From NCBI GenBank assembly GCA_022559845.1, contig CM040128.1, forward strand, positions 177,622,413 through 177,686,412: a stretch of DNA of 64,000 bases, read 5' to 3'. Position numbers and translations under genes: made by a program. This document shows positions 1 through 11,882 of the stretch, in pieces (position 1 is the stretch's first letter; every line of letters starts with the position of its first letter). A model generated the notes under the pieces. It was given only the letters and a program-made list of their open reading frames with translations. It was not told the origin of the DNA and did not search any database. This DNA is from Amorphophallus konjac. Its lineage: Eukaryota > Streptophyta > Magnoliopsida > Alismatales > Araceae.

Positions 1-88
1 TCAGCCAGAGCCACCCGTACTTCAAATGGGGAAGCTACTCATAGACGAGCCACTACTTACCTGGCTCAAGAAAGGCTTGGTCCCTAGG
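1..88 (+). mobile_element. C1 element, internal region, left fragment
   Basis: This stretch is the reverse complement of the last ~85 bases of each internal region in the neighbouring array (for example 3249-3335). It is the left part of the internal region of an older element, C1, that lies in the opposite orientation. It stops at 88, where the array begins, and resumes at 20320. Without the array the two pieces would join in the same order as in the uninterrupted homologues. Base 1 aligns with roughly the third base of the internal region, so C1's 5' LTR should end just outside the window. Confidence 0.8.
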
Positions 89-2060
89 TGATGCGGGATG
101 GACACGCGACTCGACTCCAAGTTGATATGCAATCCTTGGACTCTAAGTAAGCTTGCGATCGTCCCTTAGCGAGGGAAGCGTACGAACATGTGCGGTTGAG
201 AAACCGGCAGTGAGCTAGGGTGGTCGGCTCTCTCTCGTGTCCGGATCGGGTCACGGGACGGGTCTCGCTCTCTCTCGCAGCGGTGATGAAAGTAAAGCGA
301 GCTAATATCCTATCACATGCAGCGGCATACAAACATATACGAGATAAGTAAAGTGCCTACGAGGAGGGTGGCGAGTGTACCTCCACGCTCCGGGCGTGGG
401 GAAGACGACCCCGGCCAAGTATGGTAACTCCTGGTAAAAATAATTATTCAATATTACAGCAGTGATTTCTTGCCCACTCCACGCAGAGAGGTAAAGGGCT
501 ACAAGTGGGGCCCGGGAGGACCGATCCTGGGGTTGACGGGCAGCAAGCCGGAAGGGCTCTCGGGGCGGAACCGGGCTACTGGTCCGACTCGGTACTGCAC
601 CGACTCGGTGATGCGCCGACTCGGTTCTAAGTTGTAGGACAGCAAGTAATGGCCTCCAAAGGGACGTCGCCCTCCTTGAGTCTTCTGAAGGCGCGCTTGG
701 CTGGGACGATGGCGGGACGTCCCTGGTCGACTCCCTAAAGTGACCGTTCCTGAAATTGAGCTTTGATATTTTTGCAAGATTTATTTTACTGATGCCTCTA
801 CTGGTCTGTTCACGGAACAGATTTGCATGCCTCCATGATAGAAATTTATGTTATCAGATCCGGAGGTGGATTGAGGCATGGTTAGTGCCGTTGGAAACAT
901 GACTCATAGATCTACAACATATATGTTTTTTCGATCCACCAAGTGAATGAATTGAAAATTAAAACGACTGTGCCACAAATGTTTTTGTTGGCTCGGACTG
1001 ATAGACACACAGAACAGACTGAGTTGACTCTAAAAATGAATTTTGACCAAAGTGAGAATGAAATATTTAGACTCCATAAAAATTATGGTGGAAGGGGGGG
1101 TACGTGAGGAACACTCGGTAATTTTTGGAGATTTTCTGAAGAGGGCTAAGGGGGTGGAAAAAATACGACGAGGGGACACTATCTCACAGATCTGCAAACT
1201 AGCAGATTACAGTGGGGAAGAACAAAAATATGGGAAAAATATCAAACGAAGGCCAAATGGCACGAAATTTAAATTGGAGATTAGGGGTGACAGGGAGAAC
1301 AAACTCTCAAATTTTGGGTTCTATCAGACAACAGGGAAAAAAGATAAAATTTTGACTTTGAGGTTCTATCCTGATTTGGACAGAACTCCGGCGATGGCGG
1401 CGCGATGGTGGCGGCGGCGGCGGCGGCGCTGAGCTTCACACTCAGGAAGGGGGGTTGGAAGGGAGGCTTCACACCACACAAAAGGCGGCATCACACCTCT
1501 GCAAGTGGGAGAGAGGAGAGAGGGCACCCAAGGGCATGCTGTTATTAAAAATGCACTAATTTTTCATTAATTCTTCATTAAATCTACAAATGACACTATA
1601 CATCTACTTATATAGAGCATGGCAAGGGGTGGGTGGTGGGAATTTCGTGGGAGAGAGGGGGGGACCAAAGGGGGGACAAGGAAGCTTCCATCCTTTGAAT
1701 TTTCAAAGGAAGAAAGTCCAAGTTTGGTAGGTTGCCTACCTTGGACTAAGAAAGGGGAGAGAATATGGACTTTTTCCTCCCTTTGTCCCCTTGAATGGTC
1801 AAGCTTTCTATAAGCCCACCTTGGACATTTGACCAGCCCCACATGGGCCCTAGAGCCTAGGTGGACCAATGAGGAAGAAGGTGGGGGCCCCTTGCTGGAC
1901 CTACTAGACTTTTACAAATAAACCCACTAAAACCTAAAGACTCACATTTTGACTTATACTTACCATACGATTGCGTACCCAATTACACAAGTGTATAAAT
2001 GCAAATAAAAAAGACACAAATGTAAATTAAAATGTACATGCTCGGAGTTGATTCCCATCA
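89..2060 (-). repeat. Array LTR 1 (1972 bp)
   Basis: It begins TGATGCGGGA and ends TTCCCATCA, giving short inverted termini TGATG/CATCA. Together with LTRs 5 and 6 it forms one sequence subtype (for example ctcatagatctacaacatat near 901-922). The minus-strand TATA box CTATATAAG lies near 1611-1619, with a hairpin at 1716-1746 upstream of it. A 129-codon open frame at 1043-1432 ends in a run of arginines from a GGC-repeat tract and is not believed to be coding. Confidence 0.85.
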
Positions 2061-3335
2061 ATTCTCCCCGGGTGGGAAGAACATGACCCCGTCGAGTTTG
2101 GGGTGCTGCCGCTGGTGTGACTCATGCGGATCTGTCACCGAACCTGGAAGCGTGGAGTACGCTCCACTACAAGTAATCAACACCTGCTCATCCCGTATAT
2201 ATTCGATATGCTCACGCTACTGTGGGAATGAGGCTAGAGGTGGACAGTCCGGGGTGGGGTCGCTCTCAAAGGGGAGGAGGCGGCTTGAAGACTCACTAGG
2301 AATTACCACTAGGTCCCTTTATGTGACTAGTTCTGAGATAGGGAATGGTCGAGCCGATCCCAAATGCTGGCAAGTCTACAACGTACGCATTGGATCCGAC
2401 ATGCCTCGCACTGGAAAGGGAATAACATCGCGAGCGTACAAAGACCGACTATGCGACTCCTAATATGATGGACACATGCATGGACAGACACACAAGACCC
2501 TAGACATACCTACTGTTAGTCCGACCCATACAAGTGCAAAGGTAGACCATGACATCCGAATGTGTGATATGCATACACTACATGCAATTGATGGTTGATG
2601 GAATGGGGGACTCCTAGACATCCTACGATTCACCAGTCATGCACATTGGATTTAGATGCGAGAGGGCTAGGAGAACCAAAATCACCTTGCCGATGCATGG
2701 GCTTGATGGGTGTATATGGATCGACCCGTGGGGAAGGGGTGTGATGGTGGACTTCCCTAACAAGGTGGAATGGATAAAGTGGGTCATACGGCTCACTAGA
2801 GAAGGGATCGAAGGGATCAAAGAAAGTATGACCTCTCGAACTAGGCTCCTATAGATCACGGTCCCAATTTTGGAATTCTTGAAGGTGTAGGTGATCACCT
2901 TCATCCATTATGGTAAGTGGGACGGTGATCTCATAGAGAAGGTATGGTTCCTCCCTCGGGCAGTAGGGTATGAAGTCGGTCTCAACCGGTGTGGGGTGGA
3001 ATAAGTGGACCTCCGTGGTGACATGACCCACAGTGGACACGGAGGTAATGGACCCCCAAGCGGGATGGGTAAAGCTACAACCTGTGGGTCGGTCGAAGCC
3101 TGGGGCCAATAAGTGCGTCAACTACAATTGTCGGTCTAATCCCGTTAGAAGGTCATCCAATGTATCCACATGGTGACTAGATCGGAATGTGGTATGGAAG
3201 GAGTTGACGGGCACTAAAGGTAGTGTGGGGTCCATGGATGGATAGCAAGGTGGGACCAAGCCTATCTTGAGCCAGCTAAGTAGTGGCTCGACGATGAAAA
3301 GCGTTCCCATTAGAAACACGGGTGGCTCGGGCTAC
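2061..3335 (-). mobile_element. Array internal region 1 with broken ORF
   Basis: This is a 1275-bp internal segment. Reading leftwards from 3335 it starts GTAGCCCGAGCC, with no recognisable tRNA primer-binding site. It encodes the array's unknown protein on the minus strand in pieces (3319-3122, 3121-2849, 2904-2623). It carries both stops seen in the family: TAG replacing CAG (Gln) near 3122 and TAG replacing TGG (Trp) near 2850. The left end, GGGGAGAAT next to LTR 1, resembles a short polypurine tract. Confidence 0.75.
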
Positions 3336-4837
3336 TGATGCGGGACGGACACGCGACTCGACTCCAAGTTGATATGCGATCCTTGGACTATAAGCAAACT
3401 CGTGATCGACCCTTAGTGAGGGAAGCGTACGGACGTGCGCGGTTGAGAAACCGACAGTGAGCTAGGGTGGTCGGCCCTCTCTAGTGCCGGGATCGGGTCA
3501 CGGGACGGGTCTCACTCTCTCTCACATCGGTGATGAAAGTAAAGCGAGCTAATATCCTATCACATGCAGCGGCATACAAACATATACGAGATAAGTAAAG
3601 TGCCTATGAGGAGGGTGGCGAGTGTACCTCCACGCTCTGGGCGTGGGGAAGACGACCCCGGCCAAGTACGATAACTCCCTGTAAAAACAATTATTCAATA
3701 ATTACAGCTGTGATTTCTTACCCACTCCATGCACGGAGGTAAAGGGCTACAAGTGGGACCCGGGAGGACCGATCCTGGGTTGATGGGCAGCAAGCCGGAA
3801 GGGTTCTCGGGGTGAAACCGGGCTGCTGGTCCGACTAGGTACTGCGCCGACTCGGTTCTGAGTTCCATGACAGCAAGTAATGGCCTCCAAAGGGACATCG
3901 CCCTCCTTGAGTCTTCTGAAGGCGGCGCTTGGATGGGACGATGGTGGGATGTCCCTGGTCGACTCCATGAAGCGGCGGTTCCTGAAATTGAGCTTTGATA
4001 TTTTTGCAAGATTTATTTTGCTGCTGCTTCTACTGGTCTGTTCATTGAATAGATTTATGCGCCTCCACGACAGGAATTTGTGTACTCAGATCCGGAGGCG
4101 GATTGAGGCGGGGTTGGTGCCGTTGGAAAGAGGACTAATAGATTTACAACATATTTTTTTTTCGATCCATCAAGTGAACGAATTGAAAATTAAAATGATT
4201 GTGCCACAAATGTTTTTGCTGGCTCGGACTAACAGACACACATGACAGACTAAGTTGACTCTAAAAATGAATTTTCACCGAAGGGAAAATGAAATATCTA
4301 GATTCCATAAAACTTATGGTGGAAGGGGGGGTACGTGAGGAACACTTGGTAATTTTTGGGGATTTTCTGGAGAGGGTTAAGGGGGTGGGAAAAATACGGC
4401 AAGGGGACACTGTCCCGCAGATCTGCAAACTAGCAGATTACTGAGGGGAAGAACAAAAATACGAGAAAAAATATCAAACGAAGGCCAAATGGCACAAAAT
4501 TTAAACTGGAGATTAGGGGTGACAGGGAGAACAAACTCTCAAAGTTTGGGTTTGGTCAGACAACAGAAGAAAAAGATAAAATTTCATCTTTGAGGTTCTA
4601 TCCTGATTTGGACACAACTCCAGCGATGGTGGTGGCGGCGCGATGGCGGCTCGATGGTGGCCGCGGCGCAGAGCTTCACACTCAGGAAGGGGGGCTTCAC
4701 ACCTCAGAAGAAGGAGGCATCACACCTCTGCAAGGGGGAGAGAGGAGAGAGGGCACCCAACGGCTTGCTCATGGCAAAAATGCACTAAATTTTCATTAAT
4801 TCTTCATTAAATCTGCAAATGACACTATACATCTTCT

Positions 4838-4845
4838 TATATAGA
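4838..4845 (-). promoter_or_regulatory. TATA box of array LTR 2
   Basis: The minus strand reads CTATATAAG, a canonical plant TATA box, conserved at the same place in all six array LTRs (for example 1611-1619). It sets the orientation of the element as minus and places U3 at higher coordinates. The two hairpins at 4913-4974 lie about 70-130 bp upstream. Confidence 0.6.
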
Positions 4846-4912
4846 GCATGGCAAGGGGTGAGGGTGGGAATTTCGTCAGAGAGAGGGGGGGACCAAAGGG
4901 GGGACAACGAAG

Positions 4913-4974
4913 CTTCCTTCCTTTGAATTTTCAAAGGAAGGAAGTCCAAGTTTGGTAGGTTGCCTACCTTGGAC
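4913..4974. repeat. Paired hairpins upstream of TATA in array LTR
   Basis: The first hairpin has perfect 15-bp arms (CTTCCTTCCTTTGAA, 4913-4927, and its complement 4930-4944) around a TT loop. The second begins at 4944: outer arms GTCCAA/TTGGAC and inner arms GGTAGG/CCTACC around TTG, with a 4-base bulge. Both recur in all six LTRs with small changes, and part of the sequence is kept in the region homologous to C1. They lie in U3, just upstream of the TATA box. Confidence 0.75.
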
Positions 4975-5288
4975 TAAGAAAGGGGAGAGAATATGGACTT
5001 TTTCCTCCCTTTGTCCCCTTGAATGGTCAAGCTTTCTAGAAGCCCACCTTAGACATTTGACCAGCCCCACATGGGCCCTAGAGCCTAGGTGAACCAGTGG
5101 GGAAGAAGGTGGGGGCCCCTTGCTGGACCTACTGGACTTTTACAAATAAACCCAGTAAAATCTAAAGACTCACATTTTGGCTTATACTTGCCATACAATT
5201 GCATACCCAATTACACAATGGTATAAATGTAAATAAAAAGAACACAAATATAAAATAAAATGTACATGCTCGAAGTTGATTCCCATCA

Positions 5289-6562
5289 ATTCTCCCCGGG
5301 TGGGAAGAACTCGACCCCGTCGAGTTAGGGGGGCTGTTGCTCGTGTGACTCTTGCGGATCCGTCACCAAACCTGGAAGTGCGGAGTACGCTCTACTCCAA
5401 GTAATCGACACCTACTCATCCCGTATAGATTCGATATGCTCACGCTGTTGTGGGAATGATGCTAGAGGTGGACACTCCGGGGTGGGGTCACTCTCAAAGG
5501 GGAGGAGGCGACTCGAAGACTCACTAGGAATCATCGATGGGCCCTTTTATGTTACTAGATCCGAGATAGAGAATGGTCGAGCCGATCCCAAATGCCGGCA
5601 AGTCTACAACGTACGAATTGGATCCAACTTGCCTCGCACTAGAAAGGGACTAACATCGCAAGCGTACAAAGATCGACTATGCGACTCCTAATATGTTGGA
5701 CACATGTATGGACAGACACACAAGACCCTAGACATACCTACTGTTAGTCTGACCCATACATGTGCGAAGGTAGACCAGGACATTCGAATGTGTGACATGC
5801 ATACACTAGATGCAATTGATGGTTGATGGAGTGGGGGACTCCTAGACATCCTACGATGCACCAGTCATGCACATTGGATTTGGATGCGGGAGGGCTATGG
5901 GAACCAAAATCACCTTGCCGATGCACGGGCTTGATGGGTGTATATGGATCGACCCGTGGGGAAGGGGTGTGATGGTGGACTTCCCTAACAAGGTGGAATG
6001 GATGAAGTGGGTCATACGGCTCACTAGGGAAGGGATCGAAGGGATCAAAGAAAGTATGACCCCTCGAACTGGGCTCCTATAGGTCACGGTCCCAATTTTG
6101 GAATTCTTGAAGGTGTAGGTGATCACCTTCATCCGTTATGGTAAGTGGGACGGTGATCTCATGGAGAAGGTATGGTTCCTTCTCGAGCAGTAGGGTATGA
6201 GGTCGGGCTCGGCCGGCGTAGGGAGGAATAAGTGGACCTCCATGGTGACATGACCCATGGTGGACATGGAGGTAATGGACCACCAAGCGGGATGGGTAAA
6301 GTTACGACCTGTGGGTCGATCGAAGCCTGGGGCCAATAAGTGCGTCAACTGCAATTGTCGGTCTAATCTCGTAAAAAGGTCATCCAAGGTATCCACATGG
6401 TGACTAGATCGGAATGTGGTATGGAAGGAGTTGACAGGCACTAAAGGTAGTGTGGGGTCCATGGATGGATAGCAAGGTCGGACCAAGCCTATCTTGAGCC
6501 AGCTAAGTAGTGGCTCGGCGATGAAAAGCGTTCCCGTTAGAAACACGGGTGGCTCGGGCTAC
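5289..6562 (-). mobile_element. Array internal region 2 with broken ORF
   Basis: This 1274-bp internal segment carries minus-strand ORF pieces at 6546-6136 and 6132-5851. The Gln codon that is a stop in internals 1 and 5 is intact here (CAG). The Trp-to-TAG stop near 6081 is present, and the frame has shifted near 6176. The protein pieces contain the family's conserved words PLLSWLKIGLV and DPTLPLVPVNSFHTTFRSSH. Confidence 0.75.
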
Positions 6563-7461
6563 TGATGCGGGACGGACACGTGACTCGACTCCAAGTTGAT
6601 ATGTGATCCTTGGACTCTAAGAAAACTCGTGATCGTCCCTTAGCGAGGGAAGCATATGGACGTGCGTGGTTGAGAAACCGAGAGTGAGCTAGGGTGGTCG
6701 GCCCTCTCTCGTGCCCGGATCGGGTCACGGGACGGGTCTCGCTCTCTCTCGCAGTGGTGATGAAAGTAAAGCGAGCTAATATCCTATCACATGCAGCGGC
6801 ATACAAACATATACGAGATAAGTATAGTGCCTACGAGGAGGGTGGCGAGTGTACCTCCACGCTCCGGGCGTGGGGAAGACGACCCCGGCCAAGTACGGTA
6901 ACTCCCGGTAAAAACAATTATTTAATAATTACAGTTGTGATTTCTTACCCACTCCACGCAGGGAGGAAAAGGACTACAAGTGGGGCCCGGGAGAACCGAT
7001 CTTGGTTTGATAGGTAGCAAGCCGGAAGGGCTCTCGGGGCGAAACCGGGCTGCTGGTCCGACTAGGTACTGCGCCGACTCAGTTCTGAGTTCCATGATAG
7101 CAAGTAATGGCCTCCAAAGGGACATCACCCTCCTTGAGTCTTCTGAAGGCGGCGCTTGGATGGGACGATGGCGGGATGTCCCTGGTCGACTCCATGAAGC
7201 GGCGGTTCCTGAAATTGAGCTTTGATATTTTTGCAAGATTTATTTTGCTGCTGCCTCTACTGGTCTGTTCATTGAATAGATTTATGCGCCTCCACGATGT
7301 GAGCGACGTCACGCGGTTCGGGGAGAAGAAGGCGGAGAGAGCGGAGTGCGCGGGCTTCTCTTTTTGCTGCAACACAGAAATAAGAGAAAAGAGAAGGGGC
7401 CACCACGGGAGATTGCTCCGGCGGGGCGAGCGGGACACATGTAATATAGCAAGATATGGGG

Positions 7462-7965
7462 GTTAAACGGCCATAGCGGGAAGTGACTCGCCGCGACCTC
7501 GGGGGGACGGGAATGGTGCAGAAATCAAATAGCAAGAATTGAAACGGCCATTGGGGATGTGACTCGCCGCGGCCTCGAGAATATGAGCAGATAAAATATA
7601 ACCGAATATAAGGAGAAAATAAAGAACGGGAATTTAAACGGCCATTGGGGAAGTGACTCGCCGCGGCCTCAATAATATGAATAGATAAGAATATAACAAA
7701 ATATAAAGAGAATATAAGAACGGGAATTTAAACGGCCATTGGGGAAGTGACTCGCCGCGGCCTTGAGAATATGAGCAGATAAGAATATAATAGAATATAA
7801 AGAGAATATAAGAACGGGAATTTAAACGGCCATTGGGGAAGTGACTCGCCGCGGCCTCGAGAATATGAGCAGATAAGAATATAACAGAATATAAAGAGAA
7901 TATAAGAACGAGAATTTAAACGGCCATTGGGGAAGTGACTCGCCGCGGCCTCGAGAACATGATGT
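7462..7965. repeat. ~94-bp tandem repeat inside solo LTR S1
   Basis: The marker AAACGGCCATTGGGG followed by GTGACTCGCCGCGGCCTC recurs at about 7542, 7636, 7731, 7825 and 7919, a period of 94-95 bp. A more diverged copy lies at 7464. Units contain an AT-rich half (aatataa-type) and a GC-rich half. On the minus strand they lie downstream of the TATA box. Confidence 0.85.
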
Positions 7966-8592
7966 GATCGCCAGGGGCCAAAAGACCCCAAAATAAAGAA
8001 AGTGGTCGCGCCTACCTCAAGAGCGGGAGATGGCGGGTTGCTTCTTCCTCCCCCTTCGGCCGGCCGACGGAGAGGGCTTTCCTTGGGTACCCTTGCAAAA
8101 CAACGACAAACAAGTAACGAGTGGATTAGAAAGATGAAGGTGTAGTATTCAAATCCTTGCGATAGAAATAACGAAATGATGGCAAGACACACACCTGGTT
8201 GGTGTTGTCTTTTAAACCCCTCTCGGATACGAGTAGGAGGAAAATACTTATGATGAATGGCGATTATGCCGACGTAGGAATAGAAAAAAGACTCCCTTAT
8301 AAGGGGGATGGAGGATGTGATATGATGAATGCAAGATAACTATGAAAGAAAAGGAGAGAGTGGCTTATTGGATGGCCGATAGTGAGATCCGGCGGAGCTT
8401 CGGTAGCGTAGGGACGACGTGAAAGTACGGTGGACGAGGACAACCTTCCTCCTGCGAGCGCGGGCACCCAAGAAGTCGGCAGAACCTCCACCTACAAAAG
8501 ACCCCACGGGTTAGAAATGACTCCGGTAGCCTCGGGGCTCCGGCAGCCTATCGGATCTCTTAGAAGCTCCTTCAGAACTGAGGGGGCGGGCC

Positions 8593-8603
8593 TCTATTTA
8601 TAG
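8593..8603 (-). promoter_or_regulatory. TATA box of solo LTR S1
   Basis: The minus strand reads CTATAAATAGAGG, a canonical plant TATA box. The hairpin cluster starts about 14 bp upstream of it (higher coordinates). Confidence 0.55.
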
Positions 8604-8616
8604 GGCTCCCAAGGGT

Positions 8617-9116
8617 GGAGGCGTCCAGGACCCTGGACACCTTCATCAGGGCCAAAGTAATATTTTATTCTATTTTTATTCAATTTTTTTGAATATTTTC
8701 GTGGAGGCGTCCAGGGTCCCGGACGTCTCAATCAGGTCCACCGAACTCCACCGAAAGCCGCACACGGTTTGGCACAACGCGTGGTTTTGTGAGCGGCGCC
8801 TTGTGATTCGGAAATGGGCGCGTCCAGTTTCCTGGACGCTTTCACAATTGACTTTTTTCACACACGACAAACCGTCGGTCGGTGGACGGGGCCCAATGGA
8901 CAAGTTGATGGAGGCGTCTAGGGTCCTGGACGCCTCCATAAATATTTTATTATTTTTTGTTTTGTTTTTATGCCAAAGCTGGCATTTTTGTATTTTATAT
9001 ATTTGTTTTAATGGAGGCGTCCAGGGGCCTGGACGCCTCCATAAATATATATATATATATTTAAGTATTTTTTGTCTTAAAAAATAAATTAAAGTAATGG
9101 AGGCGTGCCTCCATTA
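8617..9116. repeat. Cluster of six GGAGGCGTCC hairpins in S1
   Basis: Six inverted repeats share the word (AT)GGAGGCGTCCAGG. They lie near 8617-8645, 8703-8729, 8821-8838 (7-bp arms), 8908-8939 (11-bp arms), 9011-9042 (perfect 15-bp arms, GG loop) and 9095-9116 (10-bp arms, GT loop). The last is a shortened form lacking the centre. AT-rich spacers separate them. They occupy U3 just upstream of the TATA box. Confidence 0.85.
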
Positions 9117-10607
9117 AGACCCCCCCGAGTCCGCTGAAAAGGCGTCGGTAGCTCCCCGACAGGCACCCTTCCTGGTTCTGGAATTTTTTGGCGTGTCTGA
9201 ATGGTGTCTATGCCGTCCGAATGCTGCAACGAGACGATTCTGGATGCTGAAAAGGGCGGAAGAAGACTCAAGAAAAGGAATCACTCGAGCGATTCAAAAT
9301 GCGTAAGTCGTCGCGGGGCGTCGTATAGTAATATGAGACTTTCTCAGGAGACGTCAGGAATGGCGTGTCTACACACGACAAGAATTTTTATGCTCAGATC
9401 CGGAGGCGGATTGAGGCGAGGTTGGTGCCGTTGGAAAGAGGACTAATAGATTTACAACATATATTTTTTTTCGATCCATGAAGTGAACGAATTGAAAATT
9501 AAAATGATTGTGCCACAAATGTTTTTGCTGGCTCGGAGTGACAGACACACAAGACAGACTAAGTTGACTCTAAAAATGAATTTTCACCGAAGGGAAAATG
9601 AAATATCTAGACTCCATAAAACTTATGGTGAAAGGGGGGGTACGTGAGGAACACTTGGTAATTTTTGGGGATTTTCTGGAGTGGGTTAAGGGGGTGGGAA
9701 AAATACGGCAAGGGGACACTGTCCCGCAGATCTGCAAACTAGCAGATTACTGAGGGTAAGAACAAAAGTACGAGAAAAAATATCAAAGGAAGGCCAAATG
9801 GCACAAAATTTAAACTGGGGATTAGGGGTGACAGGGAGAACAAACTCTCAAAGTTTGGGTTTGATCAAACAACAGAAGAAAAAGATAAAATTTCATCTTT
9901 GAGGTTCTATCCTGATTTGGACAGAACTCCAGCGATGGTGGTGGCGGCGCGATGGCGGCTCCATGGTGGCCGCGTCGCTGAGCTTCACACTCGGGAAGGG
10001 GGGTTGGAAGGGAGGCTTCACACCTCAGAAGAAGGAGGCTTCACACCTCTGCAAGGGGGAGAGAGGAGAGAGGGCACCCAAGGGCTTGCTCATGGCAAAA
10101 ATGCACTAAATTTTCATTAATTCTTCATTAAATCTGCAAATGACACTATACATCTTCTTATATAGAGCATGGCAAGGGGTGGGGGTGGGAATTTCATCGG
10201 AGAGGGGGGGGACCAAAGGGGGGACAACGAAGCATCCTTCCTTTGAATTTTCAAAGGAAGGAAGTCCAAGTTTGGTAGGTTGCCTACCTTGGACTAAGAA
10301 AGGGGAGAGAATATGGACTTTTTCCTCCCTTTGTCCCCTTGAATGGTCAAGCTTTCTAGAAGCCCACCTTAGACATTTGACCAGCCTCACATGGGCCCTA
10401 GAGCCTAGGTGAACCAATGGGGAAAAAGGTTGGGGCCCCTTGTTGGACCTACTGGACTTTTACAAATAAACCCAGTAAAATCTAAAGACTCACATTTTGG
10501 CTTATACTTGCCATACAATTGCATACCCAATTACACAAGGTATAAATGCAAATAAAAAGAACACAAATATAAAATAAAATGTACATGCTCGAAGTTGATT
10601 CCCATCA

Positions 10608-11882
10608 ATTCTCCCCGGGTGGGAAGAACTCGACCCCGTCGAGTTAGGGGTGTTGCTACTCGTGTGACTCTTGCGGATCCATCACCAAACCTGGAAGCGC
10701 GGAGTACGCTCTACTCCAAGTAATCGACACCTGCTCATCCCGTATAGATTCGATATGCTCACGCTGTTGTGGGAATGATGCTAGAGGTGGACACTCCGGG
10801 GTGGGGTCACTCTCAAAGGGGAGGAGGCGGGTCGAAGACTCACTAGGAATCACCGCTGGGTCCTTTTATGTGACTAGATCCGAGATAGAGAATGGTCGAG
10901 CCGATCCCAAATGACGTCAAGTCTACAACGTACGAATTGGATCCAACTTGCCTCGCACTGGAAAGGAACTAACATCACGAGCATACAAAGATCGACTATG
11001 CGACTCCTAATATGTTGGACACATGTATGGACAGACACACAAGACCCTAGACTTACCTACTGTTAGTCTGACCCATACATGTGCGAAGGTAGACCAGGAC
11101 ATTCGAATGTGTGACATGCATACACTAGATGCAATTGATGGTTGATGGAATGGGGGACTCCTAGACATCCTAAGATGCACCAGTCATGCACATTGGATTT
11201 GGATGCGGGAGGGCTAGGGGAACCAAAATCACCTTGCCGATGCACGGGCTTGATGGGTGTATATGGACCGACCCGTGGGGAAGGGGTGTGATGGTGGACT
11301 TCCCTAACAAGGTGGAATGGATGAAGTGGGTCATACGGATCACTAGGGAAGGGATCGAAGGGATCAAAGAAAGTATGACCCCTCGAACTGGGCTCCTATA
11401 GGTCACGGTCCCAATTTTGGAATTCTTGAAGGTGTAGGTGATCACCTTCATCCGTTATGGTAAGTGGGACGGTGATCTCATAGAAAAGGTATGGTTCCTC
11501 ACTCGGGCAGTAGGGTATGAAGTCGGGCTCGGCCGGCGTAGGGAGGAATAAGTGGACCTCCATGGTGACATGACCCATGGTGGACAAGGAGGTAATGGTC
11601 CCCCAAGCGGGGTGGGTAAAGTTACGACCTGTGGGTCGATCGAAGCCTGGGGCCAATAAGTGCGTCAACTGCAATTGTCGGTCTAATCTCGTAAGAAGGT
11701 CATCCAAGGTATCCACATGGTGACTAGATCGGAATGTGGTATGGAAGGAGTTGACATGCACTAAAGGTAGTGTGGGGTCCATGGATGGATAGCAAGGTGG
11801 GACCAAACCTATCTTGAGCCAACTAAGTAGTGGCTCGGCGATGAAAAGCATTCCCGTTAGAAACACAGGTGGCTCGGGCTAC
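10608..11882 (-). mobile_element. Array internal region 3 with broken ORF
   Basis: This 1275-bp internal segment has a 156-codon minus-strand open frame at 11866-11396, starting at GTG just inside the internal. It ends at the family's Trp-to-TAG stop. The remainder of the frame continues in pieces at lower coordinates (11245-11063, where SPPASKSNVHDW is visible). The protein family is not recognised. Confidence 0.75.

Larger units (their letters stand above)
3336..5288 (-). repeat. Array LTR 2 (1953 bp)
   Basis: It has TGATG...CATCA ends. It belongs to the second subtype (LTRs 2, 3 and 4), recognised for example by ggactaatagatttacaac and by CGAAGTTGATTCCCATCA at the end. The sequence at 4066-4078 (cctccacgacagg) is the empty counterpart of the solo-LTR insertion site in LTR 3. 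The minus-strand TATA box is near 4838-4845, with two hairpins upstream of it. Confidence 0.85.
7298..9373 (-). mobile_element. Solo LTR S1 (2076 bp) in array LTR 3
   Basis: It begins TGTGAG and ends TCTACA (TG...CA) and is flanked by perfect 5-bp duplications CACGA (7293-7297 and 9374-9378). The empty site is seen in every other array LTR, for example 4066-4078 and 12607-12619. There is no coding region or second LTR, so it is a solo LTR left by LTR-LTR recombination. A minus-strand TATA box near 8594-8603 gives the orientation. A ~94-bp tandem repeat lies in the R/U5 side and a hairpin cluster in the U3 side. The family is not recognised. Confidence 0.85.
6563..10607 (-). repeat. Array LTR 3, interrupted by a solo LTR
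   Basis: It is 1964 bp long once the 2076-bp insert at 7298-9373 and one 5-bp duplication are removed, matching the other array LTRs. The ends are TGATG and CATCA. It resumes at 9374 with cacgacaagaattttt, the same sequence that follows the insertion point in the other copies. It belongs to the subtype of LTRs 2 and 4. Confidence 0.85.

Noticed and set aside
1043..1432. 129-codon open frame in array LTR 1, ending in a run of arginines
   Set aside because: It lies in LTR sequence, is broken in the other five LTRs, and the arginines come from a GGC-repeat tract. No domain is visible.
7462..7965. Possible CRISPR-like array (regular ~94-bp repeat)
   Set aside because: Repeats are directly adjacent with no unique spacers, in a plant LTR. 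It is an ordinary tandem repeat.
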